A stretch of 64,000 nucleotides of DNA from Paraburkholderia nodosa (GTDB lineage Bacteria > Pseudomonadota > Gammaproteobacteria > Burkholderiales > Burkholderiaceae), in NCBI RefSeq assembly GCF_001718195.1, contig NZ_MCNV01000026.1:42751-106750 (forward strand). The letters are read 5' to 3'. Position 1 is the first letter of the stretch. Each line of letters opens with the position of its first letter. A program made the position numbers and the translations under genes. The notes under the pieces were generated by a model. It was not told the origin of the DNA. It did no database searches and saw only the letters and a list, made by a program, of their open reading frames with translations. Below, one piece after another: positions 44,292 through 53,421 of the stretch.

Positions 44292-45695
44292 ATGAGCCCA
44301 ATCCCGCAAGGGCATGCTTCGCGCGTGCCGCAAACGTCCGCGCAGGCACAGTCAAACTGCGCAGCCGCCACCGAACAAGTCACGCGCAAGGTCTCGCGCC
44401 ATTTGCTCGGCTTCCTGTTCCTGCTGTTCGTCGTCTCGTTCCTCGACCGCATCAACATCGGGTTCGCAGGCCTGACGATGATGAAGGACCTCGGCCTGTC
44501 GAGCACGCAGTTCGGCTTTGCCACCACCCTCTTCTACGTCGCCTATATCGCGTGCGGCATTCCGGGCAATCTGATGCTCGCGCGCGTCGGTGCGCGCCGC
44601 TGGATCAGCTTCATCATGATTGCGTGGGGCCTCGCCTCCACCGCGACGATGTTCGCCACCAACGCCACCACGCTCTACTGGCTGCGCATGCTGGTTGGCG
44701 TGACCGAGGCAGGCTTTCTGCCCGGCATGCTGCTCTATCTCACCTGCTGGTTCCCGAGCGCGTGGCGCGCCCGCGCCAACGCGCTCTTCATGATCGCGAT
44801 GCCCGTGACGGCCGCGCTCGGCTCCGCAGTCTCAGGCTTCATCCTCAAACTCGACGGCCATGCGGGACTCGCCGGCTGGCAATGGCTGTTCGTGCTCGAA
44901 GGCATGCCGGCCGCACTGCTCGGCTGCGTGGCGTTCTTTTATCTTGACGACACGCCGCGCGCCGCGCGCTGGCTCAGCGAGCAAGAAAAACGCACGCTCG
45001 AAGCCGCGCTCGCCGAACCGGCCGACACCCTCGCTGCGCCTAAGGCGCAAGCAGCGAGCGAACGCAGCCTCTGGCAGCAACTGCGCTCGCCCGTGGTCCT
45101 GCGCTTCGCGGCGGCGTACTTCTGCCTCGTCAATACGCTCGCGATGGTCGCAGTATGGGCACCGCTGATCGTGAAGGGCTTCAGCGCCGGTGCGAGCAAC
45201 GTCACCGTGGGCCTCGTCGCGACGATTCCGCAGATCGTCACCATCGTCGCGATGATCGTGTGGGGGCGCCGCTCGGACAGGCGTCAGGAACGCAAATGGC
45301 ACCTCGCCGCGCCGATGCTGCTTTCCGGGCTTGGCTGCGTGCTGACGGCGCAAGGCGGCGCGCCGCTCGTGCAGTTGCTTGGCGTGTGCCTCGCATCGGC
45401 GGGGTCGTACACGGCGATGTCGATCTTCTGGACCACGCCCGATCAGGCGTTCACGCCGCAGGCGCGCGCAGTGGGTATCGCCGTGATCAATGCGATCGGC
45501 AATATCAGCTCGGCGGCGAATCCGCTCGTGGTCGGCTGGCTCAAGGACGCGACGCACAGCTATGCCGCGGGGCTCATCTATTCCGCGGTGCTGCTCGTGC
45601 TGGGGGCGGTGATCGTCGCGACGTTGCCGATCGGGCGCGCTGGCCGCAGCGATCGGGAGAAGGAAGTGAAAGCCGTGCCTCGCGCGGCGGCTTGA
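44292..45695 (+). CDS. MFS transporter, anion:cation symporter type
   Basis: A 467-aa, 12-segment major facilitator of the phthalate/tartrate/glucarate permease group. The N-terminal FLDRINIGFAGLTMMKDLGLSSTQFGF and the GVTEAGFLPGMLLYLTCWFPSAWRARANALFM segments are characteristic. It probably imports an organic acid. GGAGGAGA precedes the ATG, giving efficient translation. No catabolic genes are adjacent, so the substrate is open. Confidence 0.9.
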   Translation: MSPIPQGHASRVPQTSAQAQSNCAAATEQVTRKVSRHLLGFLFLLFVVSFLDRINIGFAGLTMMKDLGLSSTQFGFATTLFYVAYIACGIPGNLMLARVGARRWISFIMIAWGLASTATMFATNATTLYWLRMLVGVTEAGFLPGMLLYLTCWFPSAWRARANALFMIAMPVTAALGSAVSGFILKLDGHAGLAGWQWLFVLEGMPAALLGCVAFFYLDDTPRAARWLSEQEKRTLEAALAEPADTLAAPKAQAASERSLWQQLRSPVVLRFAAAYFCLVNTLAMVAVWAPLIVKGFSAGASNVTVGLVATIPQIVTIVAMIVWGRRSDRRQERKWHLAAPMLLSGLGCVLTAQGGAPLVQLLGVCLASAGSYTAMSIFWTTPDQAFTPQARAVGIAVINAIGNISSAANPLVVGWLKDATHSYAAGLIYSAVLLVLGAVIVATLPIGRAGRSDREKEVKAVPRAAA

Positions 45696-45786
45696 GCGAA
45701 CTTCAGAATGCAACTCGCGCGACGGTGAGCGTCACGCGATTTCGTTAAACCGGCGCGCAAGGCAGTGCGTTACGCGCCCTACGCTG

Positions 45787-46725
45787 CTAGCGTTCCGCGC
45801 CTGCGCCGCTGCGGCGCGCGGTGAATCCCGGCAAGCGCTTCACGAAGCCGGTGGCAAGCGCGGTGCCCACAAGAATCGCCGCGCATGCCTCGACCATGCC
45901 CATCGACACGCGCTCGCCGAGAAAGAGCGCGCCCCACAGAATGCCGAAAATCGGGATCACGAACGTCACCGTGATCGCGCGCGCCGGGCCCACCGCTGCG
46001 ATCAGGCGGAAGAACAACAGATACGCGATGCCCGTGCACGCCACGCCAAGGCCGAGCACCGCGCCCCATGCATGCAGCGAGATGGGAGTAGCCGGCCAGG
46101 TTGCCACGGCGAACGGCGCGAGCACGAGCGTCGCGCCCGTCATCGTCCCGGCGGCGACCGTGAGCGGATCGACGCCCGTGAGATGGCGCTTCGTGTAGCT
46201 CGCGGCAACGCCATACAGCGCCGCAGCAACGAGCGCCGCGAAAGCGGCAAGCGCGGCGCTGGTGGATGATGCGCCGTCGCCGGCGTGCGTCACGACCTGA
46301 TCCCACACCAGTGCGAGCACACCCGCGAAACCGATCGCGAGACCGACCACGCGCAGGCCACTCAAACGATCCTTGAGCCAGACATACGCGACGACGGCGC
46401 CCCACAGCGGCGTGGTCGCGTTGATCACGGACGTGACGCCCGCGGAGAGCGTGAGTTCGGCCCACGCGAAGAGACAGAACGGCGCGGCCGAATTGAGGAT
46501 GCCGACAATGAAAAGCGGCCACGCGCGTTCGCGCAGCGTGCCGAGCGCTTCGCGCGCGGGGCGGCGCGAAAACAGCACGAGCAGCAGGAACAGCGCGCCG
46601 ATGCCGACGCGCAACGCCATCAGCGGCGCGACGCCGAAGTCGGTCACGCCGACGCGGATGAACAGAAACGACCCGCCCCACAGGGCGGCGAGGAGGACCA
46701 GTTGCGCGAGTTCGATCGGGTTCAT
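45787..46725 (-). CDS. EamA-family (DMT) transporter
   Basis: A 312-aa ten-helix transporter with two EamA repeats (LLAALWGGSFLFIRVGVTDFG near the start; LGLGVACTGIAYLLFFRLIAAVGPARA and GERVSMGMVEACAAILVGTAL in the second). It likely exports a metabolite. It is convergent with the MFS gene. The start MNPIELAQ was chosen from family layout; a longer frame reaches 46776. It is a paralogue, not a copy, of the EamA gene near 13 kb. Confidence 0.88.
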   Translation of the reverse strand: MNPIELAQLVLLAALWGGSFLFIRVGVTDFGVAPLMALRVGIGALFLLLVLFSRRPAREALGTLRERAWPLFIVGILNSAAPFCLFAWAELTLSAGVTSVINATTPLWGAVVAYVWLKDRLSGLRVVGLAIGFAGVLALVWDQVVTHAGDGASSTSAALAAFAALVAAALYGVAASYTKRHLTGVDPLTVAAGTMTGATLVLAPFAVATWPATPISLHAWGAVLGLGVACTGIAYLLFFRLIAAVGPARAITVTFVIPIFGILWGALFLGERVSMGMVEACAAILVGTALATGFVKRLPGFTARRSGAGAER

Positions 46726-46924
46726 GTGAAGTGGCGCTGAGTGAGCACGGATTTGCGCGCGGGCGCGCGATTGCACGAATCACCGGCGCGAGGGTATGCG
46801 TATCGTAAGGCGAGCGGCACGCGCCGTATAACGAAGGATTCTCACCGATATGTGAGAAAAATTAACAGCCGGATCTTGCGGTCTCGTTCGTGCGCTTCTG
46901 TGCTTCTTGTTTTTTCGCGGCGCA

Positions 46925-46964
46925 CAAAAGACAAAGCCCGCGTAATCTTTCGACTACGCGGGCT
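46925..46964 (-). terminator. Intrinsic terminator of tRNA-Pro
   Basis: A 10-bp perfect stem (46935-46944 with 46955-46964) is followed on the minus strand by TTGTCTTTT. It lies 8 nt from the 3' end of tRNA-Pro. Confidence 0.85.
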
Positions 46965-46971
46965 CTATTTC

Positions 46972-47048
<77 letters not shown>

Positions 47049-47141
47049 AGAGCTAGAAAGTATAACAGAGAGTTTCCCTAATTAGAACCGCTTCGCACGT
47101 AATTCGTGAACGACTCACATGCATGCCTTCAGCGGGGTGTT

Positions 47142-47540
47142 TCAGCGCCCGAGCAGATCGAGCACATGCAGCAATTCCTTGCGCAACTGATCGACGTCCA
47201 CGAGGGCGGTCTTGCCTTCGGCGACCGGTGCCCCCACGGTTTCCGACTGCCCGGCTTCGTCGACTGCCGCCCCATGCGAGTCGAGCCGATTGCGCGCGCC
47301 GTTGATCGTGAACCCCTGCTCGTAGAGCAGTTCGCGTATGCGACGGATCAGCAATACCTCGTGATGCTGGTAATAGCGACGATTGCCGCGCCGCTTCACC
47401 GGCTTCAACTGCGTGAACTCCTGCTCCCAATACCGCAGTACGTGAGGCTTCACGCCGCACAGCTCGCTCACCTCGCCAATGGTGAAGTAGCGCTTGGCGG
47501 GTATGGGAGGCAAGACGACCTTTTCGCTTGTCGATGTCAT
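47142..47540 (-). CDS. MerR-family transcriptional regulator
   Basis: A 132-aa regulator with an N-terminal MerR helix-turn-helix (YFTIGEVSELCGVKPHVLRYWEQEF, about residues 18-42) and wing (KRRGNRRYYQ). The short C-terminal tail has no cysteine metal-binding loop, so it is not a classical metal sensor. This gene sits after ihfA in many beta- and gamma-proteobacteria. A TTG at 47570 is an alternative start. Its target is unknown. Confidence 0.9.
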   Translation of the reverse strand: MTSTSEKVVLPPIPAKRYFTIGEVSELCGVKPHVLRYWEQEFTQLKPVKRRGNRRYYQHHEVLLIRRIRELLYEQGFTINGARNRLDSHGAAVDEAGQSETVGAPVAEGKTALVDVDQLRKELLHVLDLLGR

Positions 47541-47667
47541 CGCCGGGTTGCCGTCGTGGGGGTTGCGCAATGAGGCGTCGCCGCCTGGGTCCTTGAAGTC
47601 CGCTATTTCTACTTATACGTTCACGCCCGCCAGATTGCCACCAGCGCGGGCAAACAACCTCAACGCA

Positions 47668-48078
47668 TCAACGCGGGAAGCTCGCCTCGGCACCGCTCTC
47701 CACGAGCGCCTTCAACTTCTGGCTCGCATGGAACGTCACCACGCGACGCGCCGCGATGGGTATCGCCTCGCCCGTCTTCGGGTTACGGCCGGGTCGTTGC
47801 GGCTTGTCGCGCAACTGAAAATTGCCGAAGCCGGACAGCTTCACGCTGTCGCCGCTTTCAAGCGCGTCGCGAATCACTTCGAAGAAGGCTTCGACCATGT
47901 CTTTCGCTTCGCGCTTGTTGAGACCGACGTTGTCGAACAGCAGCTCAGCGAGTTCGGCTTTCGTCAGCGTGGGCGTGTCGTTCGTGGCGCTTGCCGACGA
48001 GGCAGGAATGTCGCGAATCATGGCGCTACGCTGTGCCGCAAGAAGGGCTTCGAAATCACTCGAGTTCATTTCGTTCAT
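47668..48078 (-). CDS. ihfA: Integration host factor subunit alpha with N-terminal extension
   Basis: A 136-aa DNA-bending protein that pairs with IhfB. The core (TLTKAELAELLFDNVGLNKREAKDMVEAFF..., RPGRNPKTGEAIPIAARRVVTFHASQKLK) matches IHF-alpha; the DNA-intercalating Pro lies in RNPKTG. Compared with E. coli (99 aa) it has about 36 extra residues at the N-terminus (MNEMNSSDFEALLAAQRSAM...). Later Met codons exist but no start has a clear ribosome site, so the true N-terminus is uncertain. It follows pheT by 91 nt, as in other proteobacteria. Confidence 0.93.
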   Translation of the reverse strand: MNEMNSSDFEALLAAQRSAMIRDIPASSASATNDTPTLTKAELAELLFDNVGLNKREAKDMVEAFFEVIRDALESGDSVKLSGFGNFQLRDKPQRPGRNPKTGEAIPIAARRVVTFHASQKLKALVESGAEASFPR

Positions 48079-48169
48079 CTATCTATGAAATGGCGCGCTG
48101 CCGGTTGCGGGGTTGACGTGCTGCCTCGCAAACCGGAAGCCGATGTCGGTACGTGAAGAGCCGAGGAGC

Positions 48170-50626
48170 TTATCCGCGCAACCGGGCGCCATACACTCGA
48201 GCCAGGCGATCCACCAGGGACTTGATGGCCATATCGACCGTTTCGTCCTGAAGGGTTCCGCCAGTATCTTGCAGGGTCACCCGGAAGGCAAGGCTTTTCT
48301 CGTCCGCGCCAAGTCCGGAAGTATTTGATTTTGCACGAAATTCATCGAAAAGCGCAACCCTCTGCACAATCCGGCAAGGCTCGTCTTGCATGCCCTTCTG
48401 GAACTCGTCGAGCAGTGCTTGCACCTCGATCTTTTGATCGACAACAAGAGCGATGTCACGGCGGACCGGCGGGAATTTCGAGACTTCGCCAGGCGTCGGC
48501 AGTTCGCGCGCCATCAGTGCGTCGGCCTCGACCTCGAAGAGCATCGGTGCATGAGGCAGGTCGTACTTCTGCATCCAGCGCGGATGCAGCTCGCCAATCC
48601 AGCCCACCGCACGGCCATCGATTTCGATGCGCGCGCTACGGCCCGGGTGCAGCGCGGGGTGTTCTGCCTTCACGAAACGCGGCGTCTTCGCGGCGCCAAG
48701 CGCTGCGAACAGCGCTTCGAGATCGCCCTTCACGTCGAAGAAGTCCACGCCGCGCGCTTGCGCGCCCCACTGCTCTTCGAGCGCGGGACCGTAGGCGAGC
48801 GCGCCGATCATCTTCGGTTGTGCGAAGCCTTCCACCGTCATCTCGCTCGCCTTGATCGACGGATCGTGCAGGAACACACGGCCCGACTCGAACACGCGCA
48901 CGCGGTCGGCGCGGCGGTTGAGGTTGTGGCGCAGCACGTTGATGAGGCTGCCGAACAGCGTCGTGCGCATGACCGAGAGCTGGCTCGCGATCGGGTTCAG
49001 CAGCTTGACGGGATTCGCGTTGCCCGCGAAGTCCTGTTCCCATTCGGCATCGACGAAGCTGAAATTGATCGTCTCGGCGTAGTCGCGCGCGGCGAGCGCG
49101 TGACGAATGGCGTGGATCGAGCGGCGCGTTTCATTGGTCGCGCGCATTTCGCTGCGCGCCACCGGCGGCAACGCCGGAATCTTTTCGAAGCCGTAGATAC
49201 GCGCGACTTCTTCGATCAGGTCTTCTTCGATCTCGATGTCGAAACGGTACGGCGGCGGCGTGACGCTAAAGCTCTCGTCGCCCGCATTGTCAACGCTACG
49301 CGTGAACGTGAGGCCGAGGCGCGTGAAAATCTTCGCGATCTCGTCGGCGCCGATCTTCACGCCGATGATGCGGTTCGCGCGCGCCACACGCATCTTCACC
49401 GCTTCGCGCTTGGGCACGTTCACGGTTTGATCGTCGATCGGGCCGGCTGCACCGCCGCAGATATCGAGGATCAGCTGCGTGATGCGCTCGATGTGCTCGA
49501 CGGTCGTCGACCAGTCCACGCCGCGCTCGAAGCGATGGCCTGCATCGGTCGAGAAGTTGTAGCGGCGCGAGCGGCCCCGAATGCTGTCCGGCCACCAGAA
49601 TGCGGCTTCGAGATAGATGTTCGCGGTGTCGAGCGTGACGGCCGTGCTGTCGCCGCCCATGATGCCCGCGAGGCTTTCGATCTCGCGGTCGTCGGCGATC
49701 ACGCCCACGGTTTCGTCGACTTCGACGGTGTTGCCGTTGAGCAGCTTCAGCGTTTCGCCCGGCTTGCCCCAGCGCACGTCCATCGAGCCGTGGATCTTGT
49801 CGAGATCGAACACGTGCGACGGGCGGCCCAGTTCGAGCATCACGTAGTTCGAAATATCGACGAGCGCCGAGATGCTGCGCTGGCCCGAACGCTCGAGGCG
49901 CTCGACCATCCACATCGGCGTCTTCGCGTGCGCGTTCACGCCGCGGATCACGCGGCCCGAAAAGCGGCCGCACAGGTCCGGCGCCGAGATCTTCACGGGC
50001 AGCTTTTCATCGAGCTTCACTTCGACCTTCGGATACACGGGCGCCTGCAGCGGCGCGCCGGTGATCGCGGCCGTTTCGCGCGCGATGCCATACACCGAAA
50101 GGCAATCGGCCTTGTTCGGCGTGAGCTTGATTTCGAAGATGGTGTCGTCGAGATTTAGCGCTTCGCGGATGTCCTGGCCGATCGGCGTGTTTTCCGGCAG
50201 GATCATCAGGCCGCTGTGGTCTTCCGAGAGCTTCAGTTCACGCGCGGAGCACAGCATGCCCTGGCTTTCCACGCCACGCAGCTTGGAGAGCTTGATCGCG
50301 AAAGGCTTGCCGCCTTCTTCGGCGGGCGGCAGCTCGGCGCCCACGAGCGCCACGGGCACCTTGATGCCGGGCGCGACGTTGGGCGCGCCGCATACGATCT
50401 GCAGCGTCGCGCCGGTGCCGGCATCGACTTGCGTGACGTTGAGCTTGTCCGCGTCCGGGTGCTTGACGACTTCGAGCACACGGCCCACGACGATTTTCGT
50501 GGTGGGGGGCGCCGCCGGGCTCAGGCCTTCGACTTCGAGGCCGGCCATGGTGAGCGCGTGGGCCAGTTCATCGGTCGTGAGCTTCGGATCGACAAAGCTT
50601 CTCAGCCAGGATTCGGGGAATAGCAT
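48170..50626 (-). CDS. pheT: Phenylalanyl-tRNA synthetase beta subunit
   Basis: An 818-aa subunit of the alpha2-beta2 enzyme charging tRNA-Phe. It contains the N-terminal tRNA-binding domain (VVGRVLEVVKHPDADKLNVTQVD), B3/B4 editing domain (middle), B5 domain and the C-terminal ferredoxin-fold anticodon-binding domain (SKFPPVRRDIALVVDQKIEVQALLDE). The length is as expected. It lies 108 nt downstream of pheS in the same unit. Confidence 0.97.
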   Translation of the reverse strand: MLFPESWLRSFVDPKLTTDELAHALTMAGLEVEGLSPAAPPTTKIVVGRVLEVVKHPDADKLNVTQVDAGTGATLQIVCGAPNVAPGIKVPVALVGAELPPAEEGGKPFAIKLSKLRGVESQGMLCSARELKLSEDHSGLMILPENTPIGQDIREALNLDDTIFEIKLTPNKADCLSVYGIARETAAITGAPLQAPVYPKVEVKLDEKLPVKISAPDLCGRFSGRVIRGVNAHAKTPMWMVERLERSGQRSISALVDISNYVMLELGRPSHVFDLDKIHGSMDVRWGKPGETLKLLNGNTVEVDETVGVIADDREIESLAGIMGGDSTAVTLDTANIYLEAAFWWPDSIRGRSRRYNFSTDAGHRFERGVDWSTTVEHIERITQLILDICGGAAGPIDDQTVNVPKREAVKMRVARANRIIGVKIGADEIAKIFTRLGLTFTRSVDNAGDESFSVTPPPYRFDIEIEEDLIEEVARIYGFEKIPALPPVARSEMRATNETRRSIHAIRHALAARDYAETINFSFVDAEWEQDFAGNANPVKLLNPIASQLSVMRTTLFGSLINVLRHNLNRRADRVRVFESGRVFLHDPSIKASEMTVEGFAQPKMIGALAYGPALEEQWGAQARGVDFFDVKGDLEALFAALGAAKTPRFVKAEHPALHPGRSARIEIDGRAVGWIGELHPRWMQKYDLPHAPMLFEVEADALMARELPTPGEVSKFPPVRRDIALVVDQKIEVQALLDEFQKGMQDEPCRIVQRVALFDEFRAKSNTSGLGADEKSLAFRVTLQDTGGTLQDETVDMAIKSLVDRLARVYGARLRG

Positions 50627-50734
50627 TTGGTTTTACGTTCCAGACAGATTGTGACCGTCGCGTAGGCGGATGCTCGCGCACCTTCTACAGGTGCTGCGTC
50701 CGCCTCGCGCACTGCAAGCGAATGCGTCGCCGCT

Positions 50735-51748
50735 CTACGCGAACTGACGCAAAAAGCGCAGATCGCCTTCGAAGAACAGGCGCAGGTCCTGCACGCCATA
50801 GCGCAGCATCGTCAGGCGTTCGAGGCCGCTGCCGAACGCAAAGCCGATGTAGCGCTCCGGGTCGAGGCCCATGTTGCGGATCACGGTCGGATGCACCTGG
50901 CCCGAGCCCGAGATCTCGAGCCACTTGCCGGCGTTCTTGCCTTGCTCGAACATCATGTCGATTTCGGCCGACGGCTCCGTGAACGGGAAGTACGACGGAC
51001 GGAAGCGCACCTGAATGTCGTCACGTTCGAAGAACTTCTTGAGGAAGTCCGTGTAGACACCCTTCAGGTCTGCGAAGCTGATGTTCTCTTCGATCCACAG
51101 GCCTTCGACCTGATTGAACATCGGCGAGTGCGTGGCGTCGCTGTCCACGCGATACGTGCGGCCCGGCACGATCACCTTGATGGGCGGCGTGTGCGTGCGC
51201 GCGTAGCGCACCTGCATCGGACTCGTGTGCGTGCGCAACAAAAGCTGTCGGCCATCGGCGTCCTTGCCGTCCACGTAGAACGTGTCCTGCATGGAGCGCG
51301 CCGGATGGTTCTCCGGGCTGTTGAGCGAGGTGAAGTTGTACCAGTCGGTTTCGATCTCCGGACCGTCGGCCACGTCGAAGCCGATCGAGCCGAAAATGCG
51401 CTCGACGCGTTCCCACGTCTGCATCACGGGGTGCAGGCTGCCCGTGCCCGTGCCGCGGCCCGGCAGCGTGACGTCGATCGCCTCGGCGGCGAGACGCTGG
51501 TTCAGGAGCGCGTCCGCGAGCGCCTGGCGGCGCGCGGTGAGCGCGGCTTCCACTTGCTGCTTGACGGCGTTGATGCGCGCGCCTTCGGTCTTGCGCGTTT
51601 CCGCGTCGAGCTTGCCGAGACCCTTGAGCAGTTCGGTCAGCGCGCCGGACTTGCCGAGAAAGCGGGCCTTTTCGTTTTCAAGCGTGTTGACGTCGGGGGC
51701 GGAGGCGAACGCGCTTTGCGCGTCGGCGACAATCTGGTCCAGATCCAT
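50735..51748 (-). CDS. pheS: Phenylalanyl-tRNA synthetase alpha subunit
   Basis: A 337-aa class II synthetase catalytic subunit. It has an N-terminal coiled coil (residues 1-85), motif 2 region (RTHTSPMQVRYAR, GRTYRVDSDATHSPMFNQVEG) and motif 3 (IGFAFGSGLERLTMLRYGV). The usual start is MDLDQIV; an ATG three codons earlier is possible. It follows a strong terminator after rplT, so its expression may depend on read-through or on its own promoter. Confidence 0.97.
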   Translation of the reverse strand: MDLDQIVADAQSAFASAPDVNTLENEKARFLGKSGALTELLKGLGKLDAETRKTEGARINAVKQQVEAALTARRQALADALLNQRLAAEAIDVTLPGRGTGTGSLHPVMQTWERVERIFGSIGFDVADGPEIETDWYNFTSLNSPENHPARSMQDTFYVDGKDADGRQLLLRTHTSPMQVRYARTHTPPIKVIVPGRTYRVDSDATHSPMFNQVEGLWIEENISFADLKGVYTDFLKKFFERDDIQVRFRPSYFPFTEPSAEIDMMFEQGKNAGKWLEISGSGQVHPTVIRNMGLDPERYIGFAFGSGLERLTMLRYGVQDLRLFFEGDLRFLRQFA

Positions 51749-51874
51749 TGATCCCATCTTTTCAGCGTCAGAGTTTGAGACTTGGAGCCTCTCCGCGCTC
51801 ACGGCACGCCATGATGACGCCTGGCAATGACGGCGCGAAGACACTCCATGAAGCGGCGCAAGAAGCGTAATTAC

Positions 51875-51914
51875 CAACAAAAACGGGGCTCGGTGAGGAG
51901 CCCCGTTTTTGTTG
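51875..51914 (-). terminator. Intrinsic terminator between rplT and pheS
   Basis: A 17-bp perfect stem (51875-51891 with 51898-51914) contains a GC core and on the minus strand a run of five T. It begins 57 nt after the rplT stop and would end or attenuate transcription before pheST. Confidence 0.93.
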
Positions 51915-51971
51915 CAGCATCACCGAGACTACCGGAATGTCTGCTGCAACGAACCTGCGCAATACCTGCTA

Positions 51972-52331
51972 TCAGGCAGCGACGGCGGCCTTCACCTGCT
52001 TGACGATCGCAGCAAATGCAGCCTTGTCGAACACAGCCATGTCAGCCAGAACCTTGCGGTCGAGTTCGATCGAAGCCTTCTTCAGGCCGTTGATGAACAC
52101 GCTGTAGGTCATGTCGTGCTGACGCACCGCCGCGTTGATACGCGTGATCCACAGTGCGCGGAACACACGCTTCTTGTTGCGGCGATCGCGGTAGGCGTAC
52201 TGGCCTGCGCGCATGACCGCCTGCTTGGCGATGCGATAGACGTTATTGCGACGGCCGCGGTAACCCTTGGCCAGGTTGATGATCTTCTTGTGGCGGGCCC
52301 GTGCGGTAACCCCACGTTTGACTCGAGGCAT
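51972..52331 (-). CDS. rplT: 50S ribosomal protein L20
   Basis: A 119-aa 23S rRNA-binding protein needed early in 50S assembly. The start is [24 protein letters not shown] and the core has [29 protein letters not shown], both diagnostic. In E. coli, L20 also represses its own operon by binding the rpmI leader. It follows rpmI by 30 nt. Confidence 0.98.
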
Positions 52332-52361
52332 GTTTCGCTCCTATGAGTTATCGGTTGAGGA

Positions 52362-52559
52362 TTACGCGAACGGCAGCATTGCGCGCACGGAGTTCAGATC
52401 GGAATCATGAACGGCCGTTGCACCACGCAGATGACGCTTGTTCTTGGTGGTCTTCTTGGTCAGGATGTGACGCTTGAAGGCTTGACCGCGCTTGACGGTA
52501 CCGCCCGGACGAACCACGAAGCGCTTCGCAGCGCTCTTCTTGGTCTTCATCTTCGGCAT
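52362..52559 (-). CDS. rpmI: 50S ribosomal protein L35
   Basis: A 65-aa very basic protein ([20 protein letters not shown]..., [24 protein letters not shown]) of normal length. GGAG lies upstream of ATG 52559. A 290-nt leader separates it from infC; in E. coli the equivalent region is where L20 acts. Confidence 0.98.
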
Positions 52560-52849
52560 GACAGACAACTCCATTATTTGATGGACATGGGTGTGCGGTT
52601 GGCGCAGTGTTCACACACCTTGCCGGGACTCCGCCCTTCGAAACCCACTCCACTTGTTTTGGCGACTGGCTGGCTTTTTAAAACAAGCTCGCCGCCGCTT
52701 CCAGGAAAAACGCCCGTTTGCCGCACTTCACGTGCAGCGCGCGGGCGCCGTTCCGGAACCTGCTTGCCGCCTCCTGCGCCTGGGCGCCGAAGACGTCATT
52801 GAAAACTGCATGTTGACCGCCGCGCAGGTCGAACCGCGCGGCACGCCAG
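52560..52849 (-). other. infC-rpmI intercistronic leader
   Basis: This 290-nt stretch between infC and rpmI carries no supported frame. By analogy with E. coli it may fold into the site where ribosomal protein L20 represses rpmI-rplT, but I could not derive a specific pseudoknot by eye. Confidence 0.4.
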
Positions 52850-53371
52850 TTACTTCTTCTTCTTGGGCGAGAGCACCATGATCATCTGGCGCCCTTCCAT
52901 CTTCGGCATTTGCTCGACCTGACCGACTTCTTCGAGGTCGGTGCGCAGGCGCTCGAGCATGCGCATACCGATTTCCTGGTGAGCCATTTCGCGGCCCCGG
53001 AAACGCAACGTGATCTTCGTCTTGTCGCCATCGTCGAGGAAGCGGATGAGATTACGCAGCTTGACGTTGTAATCGCCATCGTCTGTACCCGGGCGGAATT
53101 TGACTTCCTTGACCTGGATGACCTTCTGCTTGAGCTTGGCCTCGTGCTGCTTCTTCGATTCCTGGTACTTGAACTTGCCGTAGTCCATGAGGCGGCACAC
53201 GGGAGGCACCGCCTGCGGGGCAATTTCAACCAGATCGACGTCCTGCTGTTCCGACATGCGGAACGCATCGGCCAGTTTTACGATGCCGAGCGGCTCGTTC
53301 TCGATTCCGACGAGACGCACCTCGGGTGCAGTGATTTCACCGTTGATGCGATGCGACTTATCCGTAGCGAT
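52850..53371 (-). CDS. infC: Translation initiation factor IF-3 (ATC start codon)
   Basis: A 173-aa factor that binds the 30S subunit and proofreads the start codon. It has the IF3 N-domain (VRLVGIENEPLGIVKLADAF..., RLMDYGKFKYQESK) and C-domain (EVKFRPGTDDGDYNVKLRNLIRFL..., MPKMEGRQMIMVLSPKKKK). The conserved beginning ATDKSHRINGEITAPEVR is in frame upstream of any ATG or GTG, and its first codon is ATC (53371-53369), 8 nt after AGAGGAA. A rare start codon at infC is the known basis of IF-3 autoregulation in E. coli (AUU there). It follows thrS by 50 nt. Confidence 0.96.
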   Translation of the reverse strand: MATDKSHRINGEITAPEVRLVGIENEPLGIVKLADAFRMSEQQDVDLVEIAPQAVPPVCRLMDYGKFKYQESKKQHEAKLKQKVIQVKEVKFRPGTDDGDYNVKLRNLIRFLDDGDKTKITLRFRGREMAHQEIGMRMLERLRTDLEEVGQVEQMPKMEGRQMIMVLSPKKKK

Positions 53372-53421
53372 GTTACGTTTCCTCTAAAAATTAAAAAAAC
53401 GAGCCGCGCTGCCGCAGTGGC

